A stretch of DNA of 64,000 nt from Mesaphorura yosii (lineage: Eukaryota > Arthropoda > Collembola > Poduromorpha > Tullbergiidae): the NCBI GenBank assembly GCA_009869945.1, contig WIXG01000193.1:1-64000 (forward strand), in the 5' to 3' direction. Both the position numbers and the translations under genes were made by a program. The notes below the pieces were generated by a model. The model did not search any database and was not told where the DNA came from. It worked only from the letters and a program-made list of their open reading frames with translations. Positions 10,600-22,059 of this stretch are shown one piece after another; position 1 is the first letter of the stretch, and every line of letters starts with the position of its first letter.

Positions 10600-13388
10600 G
10601 AATTGCCGTTGCCGCAGTTGCTAGTCTTTGGCGGTCTGGTCTCGCTATGACTTGTGATCCAGCACCAGGTTGATTCCTGTGCTTTGTGCTACGTCCTGAG
10701 CGTTGACATCTTGACGTGGCAGGCAGTAACGGAGCGGTGAAACTCACAGAAACTGGAATCGAAGCACAGAACCAGCGGCGGCGCGACGGTGGTCGCCTGA
10801 TTAGTACTGGAATGTTGATTATGCGGTGAACTGAGTTTTCTTCTCTTTTCCTCTTGGAGACTAAAATGATTCCAAAGTTCAATAGTCAGTTATGAATGGC
10901 ACAAAGTATGCATTCATACAAGTACGAGTTGAGCAACGACTCTAACGAGCTGCTAAAGCAGACTTTATTTTCAGTCAACTCAACTACAGTTTTTGCTCTT
11001 TCATGGTCAAGAATTCTTCATCTACCTGTCTGCTATACGGTAGACTGTATCGACTGTATCGTGAGCACGGCTTTTGTTTCAAGTTTCATGAGGCACGATG
11101 CCCTAAATATTGTTATTTTCGACTTCTGATAGCAAGAATAAAATGTGATTGTGAGAAAAATGCCCGTCTATAACCACAATCACATCCACGGCTGACTGAC
11201 AGTCAAGTACCAAGTACCAATGTACGATGAATGACAGAAGACGTCAGTGGATGCCGTATGCTAAAAGCACTGTTTTACTTTTGCAAAACTGGAACTCGAA
11301 CGATTAGTAAAGCTTAGCGCTAAATAAGAGCTCCTTTTTGCACCACGGCACAGTTACTTCAGATTCCAGTCTACAGTGCAAAAAGTCACGCTTGTTCGCT
11401 AACACTTGAAAATAGAAATTCCCTTTTTGTATTTGCAATACATGCACAAAACTGGAATGACCTTGAATCTGGCCTTCTGCACAGCGCGTGCTGGAAGAAA
11501 CTGCCCTTCGCCAATGGAAGGACTAGTAACAAGTGCCAAGTCCTTGTGCTTGTCTCCTTTCACTACACTGCAGCAAAGTAGCTGTCACTTCAGTCTTTGA
11601 CCTGGAAGAAGACAAGCTGGGTAGGACCAGGAAGGTCCGTCCTGTCGTGCCACTGCCGCGATCCCAACTCCCAACCACTTGACGACTGACGGGAAATGAA
11701 AGTTAGAACGAACAGGCAATAGGTTTGACACGTCAGGTTTGTGTGCTGTGTGAAGTCGTGAAATCGGCAAAGACCTCGAGACCTACATTACGGCTTCCTT
11801 TGTGATGGGTTCTACGACCGACTCACTGTAGGCTGTGAGACGTGAGACAAGGACGAGATGGGATCGATAAAGATTCTTTGCACGTGCATAAGCCGAAGCT
11901 CGTACGGCCAGTAGCTGCAGCGGCGTTAGAAAATGCTGGCTGTGCCAAAAGCAGACTAGCAGCCTGTGCCTTGACTTACTAAGACTTATCAGGTAATCTA
12001 TCAGCCGTCTAGATTCTGGCATTGCATTACGCTAAATAAATCAAGCTGATTCACTCCGCTGACAAGGCAAGTAGCTAAATATACGCGCGGACGTGGACGT
12101 GAAATGTGAGACTTTGTACACTAACCTTTTTTTTTAGCATATTTGCTAAACAAAACCAAAAAGCAATATCCCAGACATGAAACGAAATGACGGAAACAGG
12201 TCTAATGAAACCGAAACCTTGTTGTGTAAACACAGACGAGTTTTGCGTGCAAAGAAGAACGGAGCAGACAGGAAGGGGCTGGTTGACAAGTTGCTTATTT
12301 ATCCTCAATCAACCAGTTTCCGTTATTTTTAAACCGGCCGAATTGGATCGACTTCTCGGTAAATGTAAATTGATACTCAATCTATCATGCACATCGCGAC
12401 GGCAGAGAACAGATTGCTTGATTGATAGCGATGGCTGTTATGCTACAGCCTTGCAGTCTATTTTAAGTGTTTTGCTTGATTTTTGCCTGATGAATGTCAA
12501 TCTTAATAAAGCGGCCTATTTCGTGCACACTGCGACAAATGTCATGTGCTTTTACTAAGCACGCTAATGGCTAAAAGTGTTTGACATAGCACAAGTTATG
12601 GGCAATTTCTGATTTCGATTCTGGAATTTAACCACAATGTAACCTTTTGAATTTCTAATGGGAATGCTCTTGACATGGTACAAGAATTTGGTGCCCGATG
12701 GAATATTTTCATCCGATCGAAAACTAATGTATGATTGATCAATTCCAGCTCAATTTTGTCTTCTTGTTGAAATTGCTGAAAAGGAATCGAATTCTGATTG
12801 TTAATTTCACGCCATTTGCTGCGGGAATGCCTGGCCACATGGCAAACCCAAGAAGCAAGAGCGAAAACAAAGAGCATTGAAACGTGCCATCTGCTTGATG
12901 CGGTAATTAACCTGAGACCAGTGAGATCGATATGTCAATACCTCAAAATAATTAATAAACTCTAGCTCGAACCTCAAAACTCAGCCATCCATCGTGGACA
13001 TGTAAAATGCCGACTTGTTTCGGATTTTGGGTTTAGGTCACCGAGTCAATTATCACCGGTACCAGAGCGGAAAAGTTGGCAATGAAAGCACTCTCTCCAC
13101 GCGTAGGATTCGATAGTTGGCACGTAATTGAGACCGAGTCATGGGTTATGTTGCAAGAGCAGAGCATACGTCATTTAGATATTTTGGCATTTAGCAATTT
13201 TGCGACCACGACCGTTTGATGAATAGTGGATAAGTAACCTTGCGAAAAGCTCAACGTACGTCATTCAACGTCGTCCGTGTTTAATTCGAGAGTATAATCG
13301 GTTCGTTTATTCAACTGTTCTTCAAATTCTTCGCAACAGCATTTTGTACAGATTATAAATATGAAACGACTGTTTAAATAAAGTTTCC
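10600..13388. other. Intergenic region upstream of PAQR4, no gene recognised
   Basis: About 2.8 kb between the PAQR4 start and the end of the first MFSD9-like gene. The part next to PAQR4 (10600-10900) is probably its leader and promoter. Short open frames occur on both strands, but none has splice continuity or a recognisable domain. The poly(A) signal of the next minus-strand gene is at 13306-13311. Confidence 0.5.
13306..13311 (-). terminator. Poly(A) signal for the first MFSD9-like gene
   Basis: AATAAA on the minus strand about 80 bases past the stop codon at 13389. Confidence 0.5.
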
Positions 13389-15557
13389 TCAAGATATCTT
13401 TGGTTTAATGAATAATTCTTGACTAAATCGAAGAAGTTTGTCTGCTTTGGTGAATATTCCAGAGCCTGAGCCTGAGCCTGAGCCTGATTCGAGATTTCTG
13501 CTTTTCCCAGGGACAGGCTTCGTCGTACACGTGGTAGGCTTCTCTTGATTCTCATTTCCCGTACGAACAAACTTCGAAGTGACTAGCACAGCCGTCATAG
13601 CCGCGATGCATCCGTACAACATGACTTGCTGGCAATTGTTGATGTACAAACCAACCAGAATCGATGCAAATGTACGTCCCACAGCTGTGTAAAGCATTAA
13701 ACAAGAAATAATTAATGCATTGCTAATGATCGAAAGGAAATTCAAGACTCAATTAGCGAACCTGTCGCTGTTTGAGCGAATCCAAGCACTGAGCCGGAGT
13801 TTTTTGTGGAATTCTGCAGCGCCAGTGCCTTTATTCCAACTCCAAGGTACTGATTGGCAATCGCTAAGCATAGCAGCGATAACCATGTAATAGAGTACCA
13901 TGATGTGTTGAGATAAATCGCTGCGACTGAAATCTGGAACGACAAACCCATCACATGTAGATTTCACTCTGTTTGGAGAGAGCTTAACATCAGAAGTGTG
14001 TACCATTTGCAGAATTCCGCTTTGCACCACAACCGTTTTGTAGTCCCCTGAATAAACGTTCGACATGATGGGACCAGAAACGAAAGTTGCTGACGCACTC
14101 AGAATCGTTTGCACGGAGATCAGGTATCCGTACTCGTTCACGGTTACATTGAATTTCTCCAGGACGAATATGGACATGCTTTCACGAACAGTGTGTATCG
14201 CGGTGCAGAACAGGAATGTGATTGTGATGAATACTTGTACGGTCATTTTTGCAACTGCAACAGGCGTTGCCCCTTGTGAGGAGATCTTCGAGCTTTTGTC
14301 CAGGATCTTGCCTTCGTTATTATTATCCATCTGGGACTCGGCCACTTCGGCACTCGTGCCAGCGGCAAAACGTAGACTTGCTACAGTCGAGGCCTTGCTC
14401 TCGTTAGGAATTAATATTGCAATGACACCTGCGAAGAGAGAGTATACGACTACTAAAATGACTCCGTGCTCAATTAATGTGATTAACGGAAATTATAGGC
14501 CAAGGCACTTACTCATGTTTATCACTAGAATAGAGGATGCGACGCAGCACAGAAATGAGAAACTATCTTCATTGTTCTCCGCGTAATATGTTGTCGTTAA
14601 GTAAGAGCCGATTGCAGGGCCGAATATGAAGCCCATCAAACCAAAGGCTTCGCTGTTCCCAAGAACGGTGCACAAATTATAGTGCGGACTAGACGATGCC
14701 AAGTCTGACAAAATTGCTTTGCCGAGGAGTTGTGTGTGCTTAAAGAATCCTGCCGCGGCCCGAGCAGCAAATATCAGGGGCCAGTGTGAAGAGAACCCCA
14801 GGATTATGTAAGAGACTGATGTAACTCCGGTACAAAATATGAGAATCCATTTTCTGCCATACAAGTCTCCGCTCCAACCCTGCTGAGATCGATTCGGATT
14901 CAATACTGCTTCGTGTTGAGGCAGTTGAGAGGCGCCTCTTGTTTGAAGTAATTCTTTGGAAGCAATTCTTTGGAAACAATTCTCTGGGAACACTTCTCTG
15001 GGAACACTTCTCTGGAAACAATTGCCTGGGAACAATTGTCTGGGAACAATTCTCAGGAAACAATTTATGGACACAATTCTCTAGGAACAATTGCCTGGGA
15101 ACTATTCTTTAGGAACAATTGCTTTGGGAATAATTTACGGAAACAATTCTCTAGGAACAACTGTCTGGTAACACATGTGTCTTAAGACAATTTCCTTACA
15201 AACGCAAGCAATGCGTAATTCACTATGGAGTTTGACATATAACTTACGATTAGCGGACACGCAAATATCTGCACGAGACCGTACGCGGGGAGGATGAGAC
15301 TCACATACCCGTTGGATAAGTTCAAATCTTTCAGTCTGAACACTAAACGTGGTATGAAGATGCTGACAGCTAGAATATCCTGCGGATTGAAATAAATTGC
15401 TAATATACAAATTTCGAATGGTTGAGAAGTGAATACTTACAAGGAATATGATGAGATTGGTTGCAAAGATTGCCAGGCGCGTCTTGGTCAGATTCAGATG
15501 CCTGGATCTGATCTTCGCTTCTTCATTTCTAGGAGGATTGGTCGCAGCCAGCCCCAT
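13389..15557 (-). CDS. MFSD9: MFSD9-like major facilitator transporter, copy 1
   Basis: Twelve-helix major facilitator, probably a small-molecule/H+ exporter; substrate unknown. Exon 1 (15557 to about 15444) starts MGLAATNPP; the next exon carries DILAVSIFIPRLVF. After a 356-base intron comes loop motif A (SGDLYGRKW, about 14870) and then the family hallmark AGFFKHTQLLGKAILSDL (about 14740). The C-terminal half runs through 13749-14345 (FNVTVNEYGYLISVQT) to the last exon (13389-13745). The KHT-x-x-LGK-x-x-L-x-DLA pattern points to MFSD9 rather than MFSD10. Intron 2 (about 14891-15246) holds the 14-base minisatellite. The C-terminal tail has a five-fold Ser-Gly run coded by a GAGCCT-type microsatellite (13458-13488). 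It is the first of three tandem paralogues. Confidence 0.9.
14950..15172. repeat. 14-base minisatellite, 16 units, in an intron of MFSD9-like copy 1
   Basis: Sixteen adjacent units close to AATTCTCTGGGAAC: thirteen of 14 bases, two of 13 and one of 15, summing exactly to 223 bases. It is the reverse complement of the unit that builds the array at 1-117. Units have diverged by several substitutions each, so the array is old. It occupies most of an intron, and open reading through it on the minus strand is an artefact of the repeat. Confidence 0.95.
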
Positions 15558-16776
15558 GACGATACATTGGCGACGGACACACGTAAATCTGAATTTGTTA
15601 CCGAACGAAGTCTTCCAGAATAGACATCAGATTTCACCACAAAACGCAACACAACAGTAATTCCCGTTCTAAATCAAGTCGAATATTCATGAAGCAGTTC
15701 CACAATTGGGACGAACGCCATTAATGAGCTATTTCGAGTTCAGGTGTGAGTTTGGTGCTCAGTTCAGTGCATTCGAAAAATGAGAAAAAATAAACACAGA
15801 AAGCTAAACACGACTTACACGAGGGTCTAGTCCTAAATTCTCATCTGATTGCCAATTCGATGATACGTCGGCAATTGTTCAATTATACACGTTAAGCAAG
15901 TCTACAAACACTGTATCCTTTGATGGCAATCAACAAACAACATCGTGCAATTAAAGTCACATGCTCTTTATATCACATTGAACTTTGTTCTAAACAAAAC
16001 CATTGGGACTCAGTTTGACAGATAAGATAAATCAATGCGTATTGTGGCTTGTACAAATACTATTATTCCTGAATTAGACGCAAAAGGCTTATCTCGCAGG
16101 AGCACGTGCCCACTGCCCACGTAGGCCACCACTGTGCTGCCGTTCCTTCGTAATTGTGATGCGATTGACTGAAACTGGAGAACAGTCAGGCGAAGGGGGC
16201 GAATACTGGCACTTGTCATGGACAGACTCAGACAGCGACGCGTGCTGTATTGCCGATTTCGTGCAGCCTCGTGATCATAATTGATGAACGAGTAATTAGA
16301 AGTTTATGCTGTTGGAAATATTGCATTGTACCAGTCGCCTCGTCAGCACGTGGTAGCACAAAAAATGAGAAATCTCTTGACATCAAGTGTCGTATGAAAA
16401 CCGCAATGCAAGCGGAGTAGCCGTGCGAATTATAACAGCAATTTCAACAATGAATTACGTAGCCGCACAACCCAGTACCGAGTATAGAGCTTTCAGTGCA
16501 TTGAGTCCAAGGTCAATCTTGTCAAGTCTCTGCCAATTTATCAGCTTCGAGACAGAATGCAGACGCAGACGTGACGAATATCTCAACTCAACCAAGAACA
16601 AAGTTGAGCTACACTGCAATACAACCTTTCTTATGTAAAAGTGAATGATGTCAATATTTTCTTATTTTAAACGGCGTGTTTTGTGGAAATGAGTTTTAGT
16701 AGCACCATCAAGTTGTTACAGAAGTTCTGAAGTTACAAGCGCTATTCTAAGGTAGTACGTGGAAATCTTTTTTGAA
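15558..16776. other. Intergenic region between MFSD9-like copies 1 and 2
   Basis: It holds the promoter and leader of copy 1 and the 3' UTR of copy 2. No gene, repeat or RNA gene recognised. Confidence 0.5.
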
Positions 16777-18595
16777 TCATCCTTGTTTCATCCTCGATAC
16801 CCAACACTTCAGGAAGTTGCTCTGATTTTTTCTCGTTTTGTCAATGTAAGTTCCTTCAGAAGCCGGGACGACCATCATCGTAGCGAAGACTCCAACTGCT
16901 GAAAAGCATGCGGATACAAGCGCAGGACCATTGTTTCCATCGAGTAGTCGTGAACCCGTAAACACCGATGCAGCTACTCCAGCACAGATCGGCGCCAGCA
17001 TATTGGAAAGATTCGCCAGCGTTGTACCCAGACTAAGTATTGTTGCGGTGCTCAATTGATTTGGTGTGCGGCCGTCATGCTCTTGTTGCTGACTTCTGTA
17101 CTCTAGCGCCAACGCTGTTATGCTGACCCACAAAAATGGATTGGAAATCTCCAGCAATAAATATGAGACTGAAGTCCACATGAAAGTCGGACTGATGATT
17201 TGGCAAACAAATGAAATCTGAAACATTATATCGTGATTCAGGTGTTCAGGTCGCTGAAAGCTCTGCTACTAATTAATTTCGCTTTCATTTCGTAATTACC
17301 ATTTGAATACACCCTGCGTGAAGTGTGACTTTCCTTACATCGTTCCGATACGTGTAGTAAATGACTGGACTCACAGCAAACCCGACGAACATGGCGGTAA
17401 CAGACTGGAGAGAGTTGAGGTAACCAATCGCTGACACGGATGCGGAATACTTTCGCTGCATAATCAGTGGGAAGTTGGATCGAATGCTGTGACTCGCAAA
17501 GTTGAAACAGAATTTCAAGCCGAAGATAAGGAGCAATTGCCTCTCCGAACGAAGGAAGAGGCCAAGGTTCGACGAGAGTGTGTTCTGGGGTTCGTGCTTC
17601 CCGTTTTCTTTGGCAGTGCGGGATTTGGATCTACTCATGCTGGGCTCATCATCAGTTTTCTTGTGCGAGTTTCGGATATTATTGCATTCATCGTCGCCGC
17701 CAATTCGTTCAGGAGAACCCCATAACAGTTTGACAGTGAGCACTGAAAATGGCAATGGAGAATTATGGATGGAACACAGTTCGACTGCATAAATACTTAC
17801 GAATTATGACTGCATTAATTCCAACCGCCAACATGAACACCAAATTGAGTCCATCCTCAAACTGGATGAAATATGCCCCTAAGCTGGGGCCAATTACAAC
17901 ACCGAGATTTGTGAATGCGCCAATGTACCCTAATCCCCATGCGAGGTCGTTTTGCTTTGAGAATTGCGCCAGCAGCATCTTGCCTAAGGCGCTGGTGTGC
18001 TTCAACAATCCTTAATGAAATATACATACATTACACAAATCAACAGTATATATGTATGAGCTAGAAGAATTTTCTCCCGTATGAGCGAGTATGATTCAAT
18101 CTCAACTTTCAACTAACCAGCTGAGCTTCTGGCCAACACGAACACCGGTAACGAAATCGTGAATATTTGCACACAATTATTGAGAAATGTGCCTATGACT
18201 GCCAAGACGAAGACGAGGCTGACTCCATATCGATCGCATCCGACACCCTGGAGTCGTAATTGATACTGATGAACCATTAAATATTTATAATTTGAATTTC
18301 GAACTTTTTAGCTTACGATGACTAAAGATGAGATGAGGCTAGTTGCTCCGTAAATCGAGCACGTAATTCCGAGAAGGAAGGGACTGATTTCCAGGGCTCG
18401 CAGCTGCCGATTGATGGGAGGCGAGAATAAGCTAATGCACATGAAGTTCTAGAGAAAACGAGTCAAGTCAGAAGTCGAAGATGAAAATCATGTTGAACTT
18501 GAGAATAAGCTCACCAGTGTACTAATTGTGTACAATGCAATGTAGATGATCCGTTGCTTCATCTTGTAATTCTGTCCATACCTGTTTTGACCCAT
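16777..18595 (-). CDS. MFSD9: MFSD9-like major facilitator transporter, copy 2 (motif A altered)
   Basis: A tandem paralogue of the genes on either side. Exon 1 starts at 18595 (MGQNRYGQNYKMKQ, then a helix beginning IIYIALYTIS). Following exons are at about 18310-18450 (LEISPFLLGITCSIYGA), 18110-18245, 17800-18008 (LLKHTSALGKMLLAQF), 17300-17755 and 16777-17226 with the stop. The KHT hallmark and a twelve-helix pattern are kept. The helix 2-3 loop reads GCDRYGVSL, so the basic residues that end motif A in the sister copies (YGRK, YGRR) are missing. The cytoplasmic loop (about 17590-17720) is long and Ser/Lys-rich. It is likely functional but diverged; substrate unknown. Confidence 0.88.
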
Positions 18596-19384
18596 TTTGA
18601 CACCTAACAACTCCGGTTAGCCGCCAAATGAAAATGTGCACTAGGAGTATGGGATGAATGGAGTTGAAACATGAAGGATGCTTTAAAAACGTGGTACTGT
18701 CAGCTATTCACGATTGCCATTTGGAATCAAGACACAACGTTTACGCAAATGGTCACCACAATGATGGCATTTCTGAAGTTCAAATGTGAAATGTCGCCTT
18801 GCACTTCACCACGACTAGCCTGCCACAAAGCTCGAGATTCACTGGGTTAAGTTAAGTGTTTATTAATTGGGCTACTAATGCCAGGTATTTTCTTTACCAA
18901 TTGTCAATTGTTATTTTAAACTCAGTGCACGTGCACGATTACTGTTATTTTCCATTGGAATAGCAATCGTTGCATGCGTTGAAGTTTATTGCACTTTAAT
19001 ATCTCCAAGTATTATTTTATTATGATTTGTCATGTTGACGTTGACAGGATGAAGTGCAGTTTCACGTGTTTCATTTTATCGAACACTTGTTGGGATGTTG
19101 GGAAGATTGCGACTTCAGGGGTAATTCAAGGGCGCTTGTGCGGTCTTCTTGATTTCTCCCGTTCCTCCTAGAGTTGAACCCAACACGACTTTACCAGAAA
19201 CTTAATGCAGAATGCAGCCACAGGTGCAAAAGAGAACTCGTGAGACCAGACGCAAAGAACTGAATAGTAATTATGCCATTACCACTGGAACAACCCTCAT
19301 TCTTCTCATCTCAGTTGCAATTAGTGGCCATTTATTAATAATCTTTCAGGAACAACAGAGACAACTGGGACATGCACAAATTAG
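18596..19384. other. Intergenic region between MFSD9-like copy 2 and the vanin-like gene
   Basis: Promoter side of copy 2 and the 3' UTR of the vanin-like gene. AT-rich; nothing else recognised. Confidence 0.5.
19332..19337 (-). terminator. Poly(A) signal for the vanin-like gene
   Basis: AATAAA on the minus strand about 50 bases beyond the stop codon at 19385. Confidence 0.5.
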
Positions 19385-21305
19385 TTATAAATAGGTTCTC
19401 TTTATAATAGAAATCGTCTGAATGGAGTGTGGCAGAAGCTGATTTGAAAATGCACGCACAGTAAATGCTTTCTCCTTGTCATCGTCATCACTTCTAGCGC
19501 TAGCGCTGGTAATGTTAAAAGTGCCGAATGGAATCATGTCAAAGTTCGCGTCCAACGTGTTCAGACTAGGCTGCATGACACTACCAGCCTCAAAAGGTCC
19601 ACCCACAAGTTCAAGTTCGGAAATCCTGTTGACTTGATCTGATTCATCATCCGTGACTCCACGCACGGAACAAGATTCCAGATTGCTGTTTAAGCACCGA
19701 ACGAACGCACAAACTTGCCAGCCGAACTCCGCCGTTTCCTGTGCTGTCTTCCTGATTCCATCGAAGGCGATCAGTCTATACTTCACTGTGCTGTCTTGCA
19801 GTGTGTATTGGCAGCTCATTTTAACGCGGGCTGAACAGCAAAACCGGCCGTGACAAATAGTTTCAGCGCTGGAATTTACTATCACAGAGCTGTAGCTCGT
19901 AAGATTTTCATGCAGGTACGAATGGAACGCAAGCTTTGACGTATGCTTCTTGACGGTTTCGAAAACCTTCGATGATTTTAATTGGTTCTCATCCTCAGTG
20001 TAAGTGTATGGAACTTTGGGAACCCGTGCGAGAACCAGCCGGGTGCCGGAGTCAGGGTCGAACGTGTAGTTCAAAGCTCCAAAAGTGCTTGAGTAGATCC
20101 CACTGCCCAGTTGGCCTCTAAGAGGCTGATGGTAACCAGAAGCCAGCAGATTTACTCGGGCAGAGGACGCCCATAATGCGTGTGACTGGGTTGCTGTGAT
20201 ATATACACATTAAAACGGCAAGCGGGTCCCGTTCAGAGTTCGTAATTAATTCCTTACCCATTAGGAAAGGAAGTTCATCAACCCAAGCGCTCGTGTAAAT
20301 TATATTCTTCAGCCCATGTGCAATTAGCTCCACAGCCGGGTCATAGAATATTATGTCGTAGCATATGAACTGCCCGAATCTGACGCCAAAATCGGTTTCA
20401 AAGACAGAATACTCGGGAGGCGACGGACTGTCGAACTGGTCCTCGAAGTACAGCTTCGTTTTGTGATACCTGAAACGCGCGCATAAAATTTGAGCAATTG
20501 TACAAAACGACAGACAAAATTCGAGCATCCGTACTTCGCAACAATTGCACCATCACGGTCGAACACAACATTTGTGTTGTACTGGAAAATTCCATCAATC
20601 GGACAATTTGGTTCCTTCTCCGAAGTGCAGGGCAGAACCTCGCCTAAATTGACCACCACGTATATGCGATCATCTCTCGCAGCGCACGAGAGCAGTTGAA
20701 TAGGCTAAAGTCGGATAGAATTTGCAGTAAAATTTCAAATATGGGAAACGCATGAATACGTTATCAAAGAATGTTTGCGAGCTTACATCTTCAATTTCGG
20801 AAGTGTCGTCACGACACAATGCCTCCACGCAGGGATTGTGCCCCACATCGGGTACATCCAGCAAATAAGGTCGTGCATTCGTTCGATTTCGTGGCATTTC
20901 CAAGGTTGTGAGTCCGTACTCCGGGAATACAATGATGTCTGCACGCTGAGATAGAATGTGGCAAGTCAAGCTGGAGATAAGATTTTTACGTGCATTCGGA
21001 AATTACCAGTTTCGACGCCTCATGGATAAGTTCGATGTAGGAATGAACGTTTGTCAGAATCAATTCGCTGGGAGACGAGTCCGATGGCGTCCCTCTGGGC
21101 TGATACTCGACCACCGCAGCAACGTATGTGTCCTCATTCTGCAAGTGTAAGCAGAAACTCAAGTCAGTCAATCATTACCAGGTGCCAGAATGCTTAACTG
21201 AATAATAACCTGCACAGTATAACGTGTCAGAATTATGGCCACGACCGCGACTACAACAATAGACAGCAGAATCCAACAGCGCCTCAGGGCCATACTCAAA
21301 CTCAT
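19385..21305 (-). CDS. Vanin/biotinidase-like amidohydrolase (pantetheinase type), six or so exons
   Basis: Nitrilase-superfamily enzyme of the vanin/biotinidase branch, which releases pantothenate or biotin from amides outside the cell. Exon 1 (start 21305 or, four codons on, 21293) gives a hydrophobic signal or anchor (WILLSIVVVAVVAIIL). The catalytic triad is readable: Glu in VFPEYGL (about 20925), Lys in RYHKTKLYFEDQF (about 20455) and Cys in FICYDIIFYDPAVEL (about 20350). SAWVDELPFL and the exon beginning near 20196 (SHALWASSARVNLLASGYH, GSGIYS) follow. The last exon runs on for about 230 residues with many Cys, matching the vanin C-terminal domain. The start lies just after a good acceptor (TTTTCCAG), so a leader exon is probable. 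It interrupts the MFSD9-like array on the same strand. Confidence 0.9.
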
Positions 21306-22059
21306 CCTTGACCAAAACAGCACTGTACCAGTCAGAGCATTACTGGAAAACAATAAACGGTTACCAGTTATCAGTTCCTTTTCTGTCAGGCTACTGGCTT
21401 AATGGTCTACGTGCTAATGTGTACGGTGTGGAATGCTTGTCAAACGATTGGCATACGTCAGGCAATTCAGAGTACCAGTAACTGTTCACGTGTTTTCATA
21501 TGAAGCAACTTTAGAACTAGAATTTATGGCTTCATTTCTCAATTCACAGCAGCAGGTGTTTTATGATTAATTAATCGTGTAGATTGACTCGGGTCTTAGG
21601 TCATTCTTGGCGAAAAATGCTTGCTTGTACCAGCAGTGACGAGAATTAAAACTTCATCTCAGTCAGGACATTATTTATTCTTTAAAATAAATACAAGACG
21701 TGTTCAGATTAGTCTTAAAAACATGATTCTTTCGAATTGATCAATTGATGGTCAATTCCAAGCACAAACTCATGTCACAATTAATTAATCGGTTGTCGGT
21801 TAATAAATGCAGCAAGGTACAAAAGTTGGCAATAAATAGCGACAAATAAATACTTCAAGTCAAAGATTAGGATCCATATCCATATGATGAGCAAGTATTT
21901 CGTAGTGAAGGACACGAGGACAGGCGCATGCGAATCAGATCACACTGTGATTAACGTGTCCAGACTTTGATCTCATCCTTAAAGTTAAATTTGAGCATGA
22001 TAGAATAAATGCAGGTTAGGTTTTGTTAGTTGCGGTTAATTTCAAGTGTAGAGTATTGC
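21306..22059. other. Intergenic region between vanin-like gene and MFSD9-like copy 3
   Basis: It includes a possible leader exon of the vanin-like gene near 21306-21345 and the 3' UTR of copy 3, with a minus-strand AATAAA at 21674-21679. No gene recognised. Confidence 0.5.

Noticed and set aside
10520..10882. Minus-strand open frame upstream of the PAQR4 start
   Set aside because: It overlaps the PAQR4 first exon in another frame and has no recognisable domain; likely leader sequence.
14740..15090. Long minus-strand frames rich in Cys, Phe, Pro and Arg running through the repeat
   Set aside because: They are translations of the 14-base minisatellite in an intron and carry no independent sign of coding.
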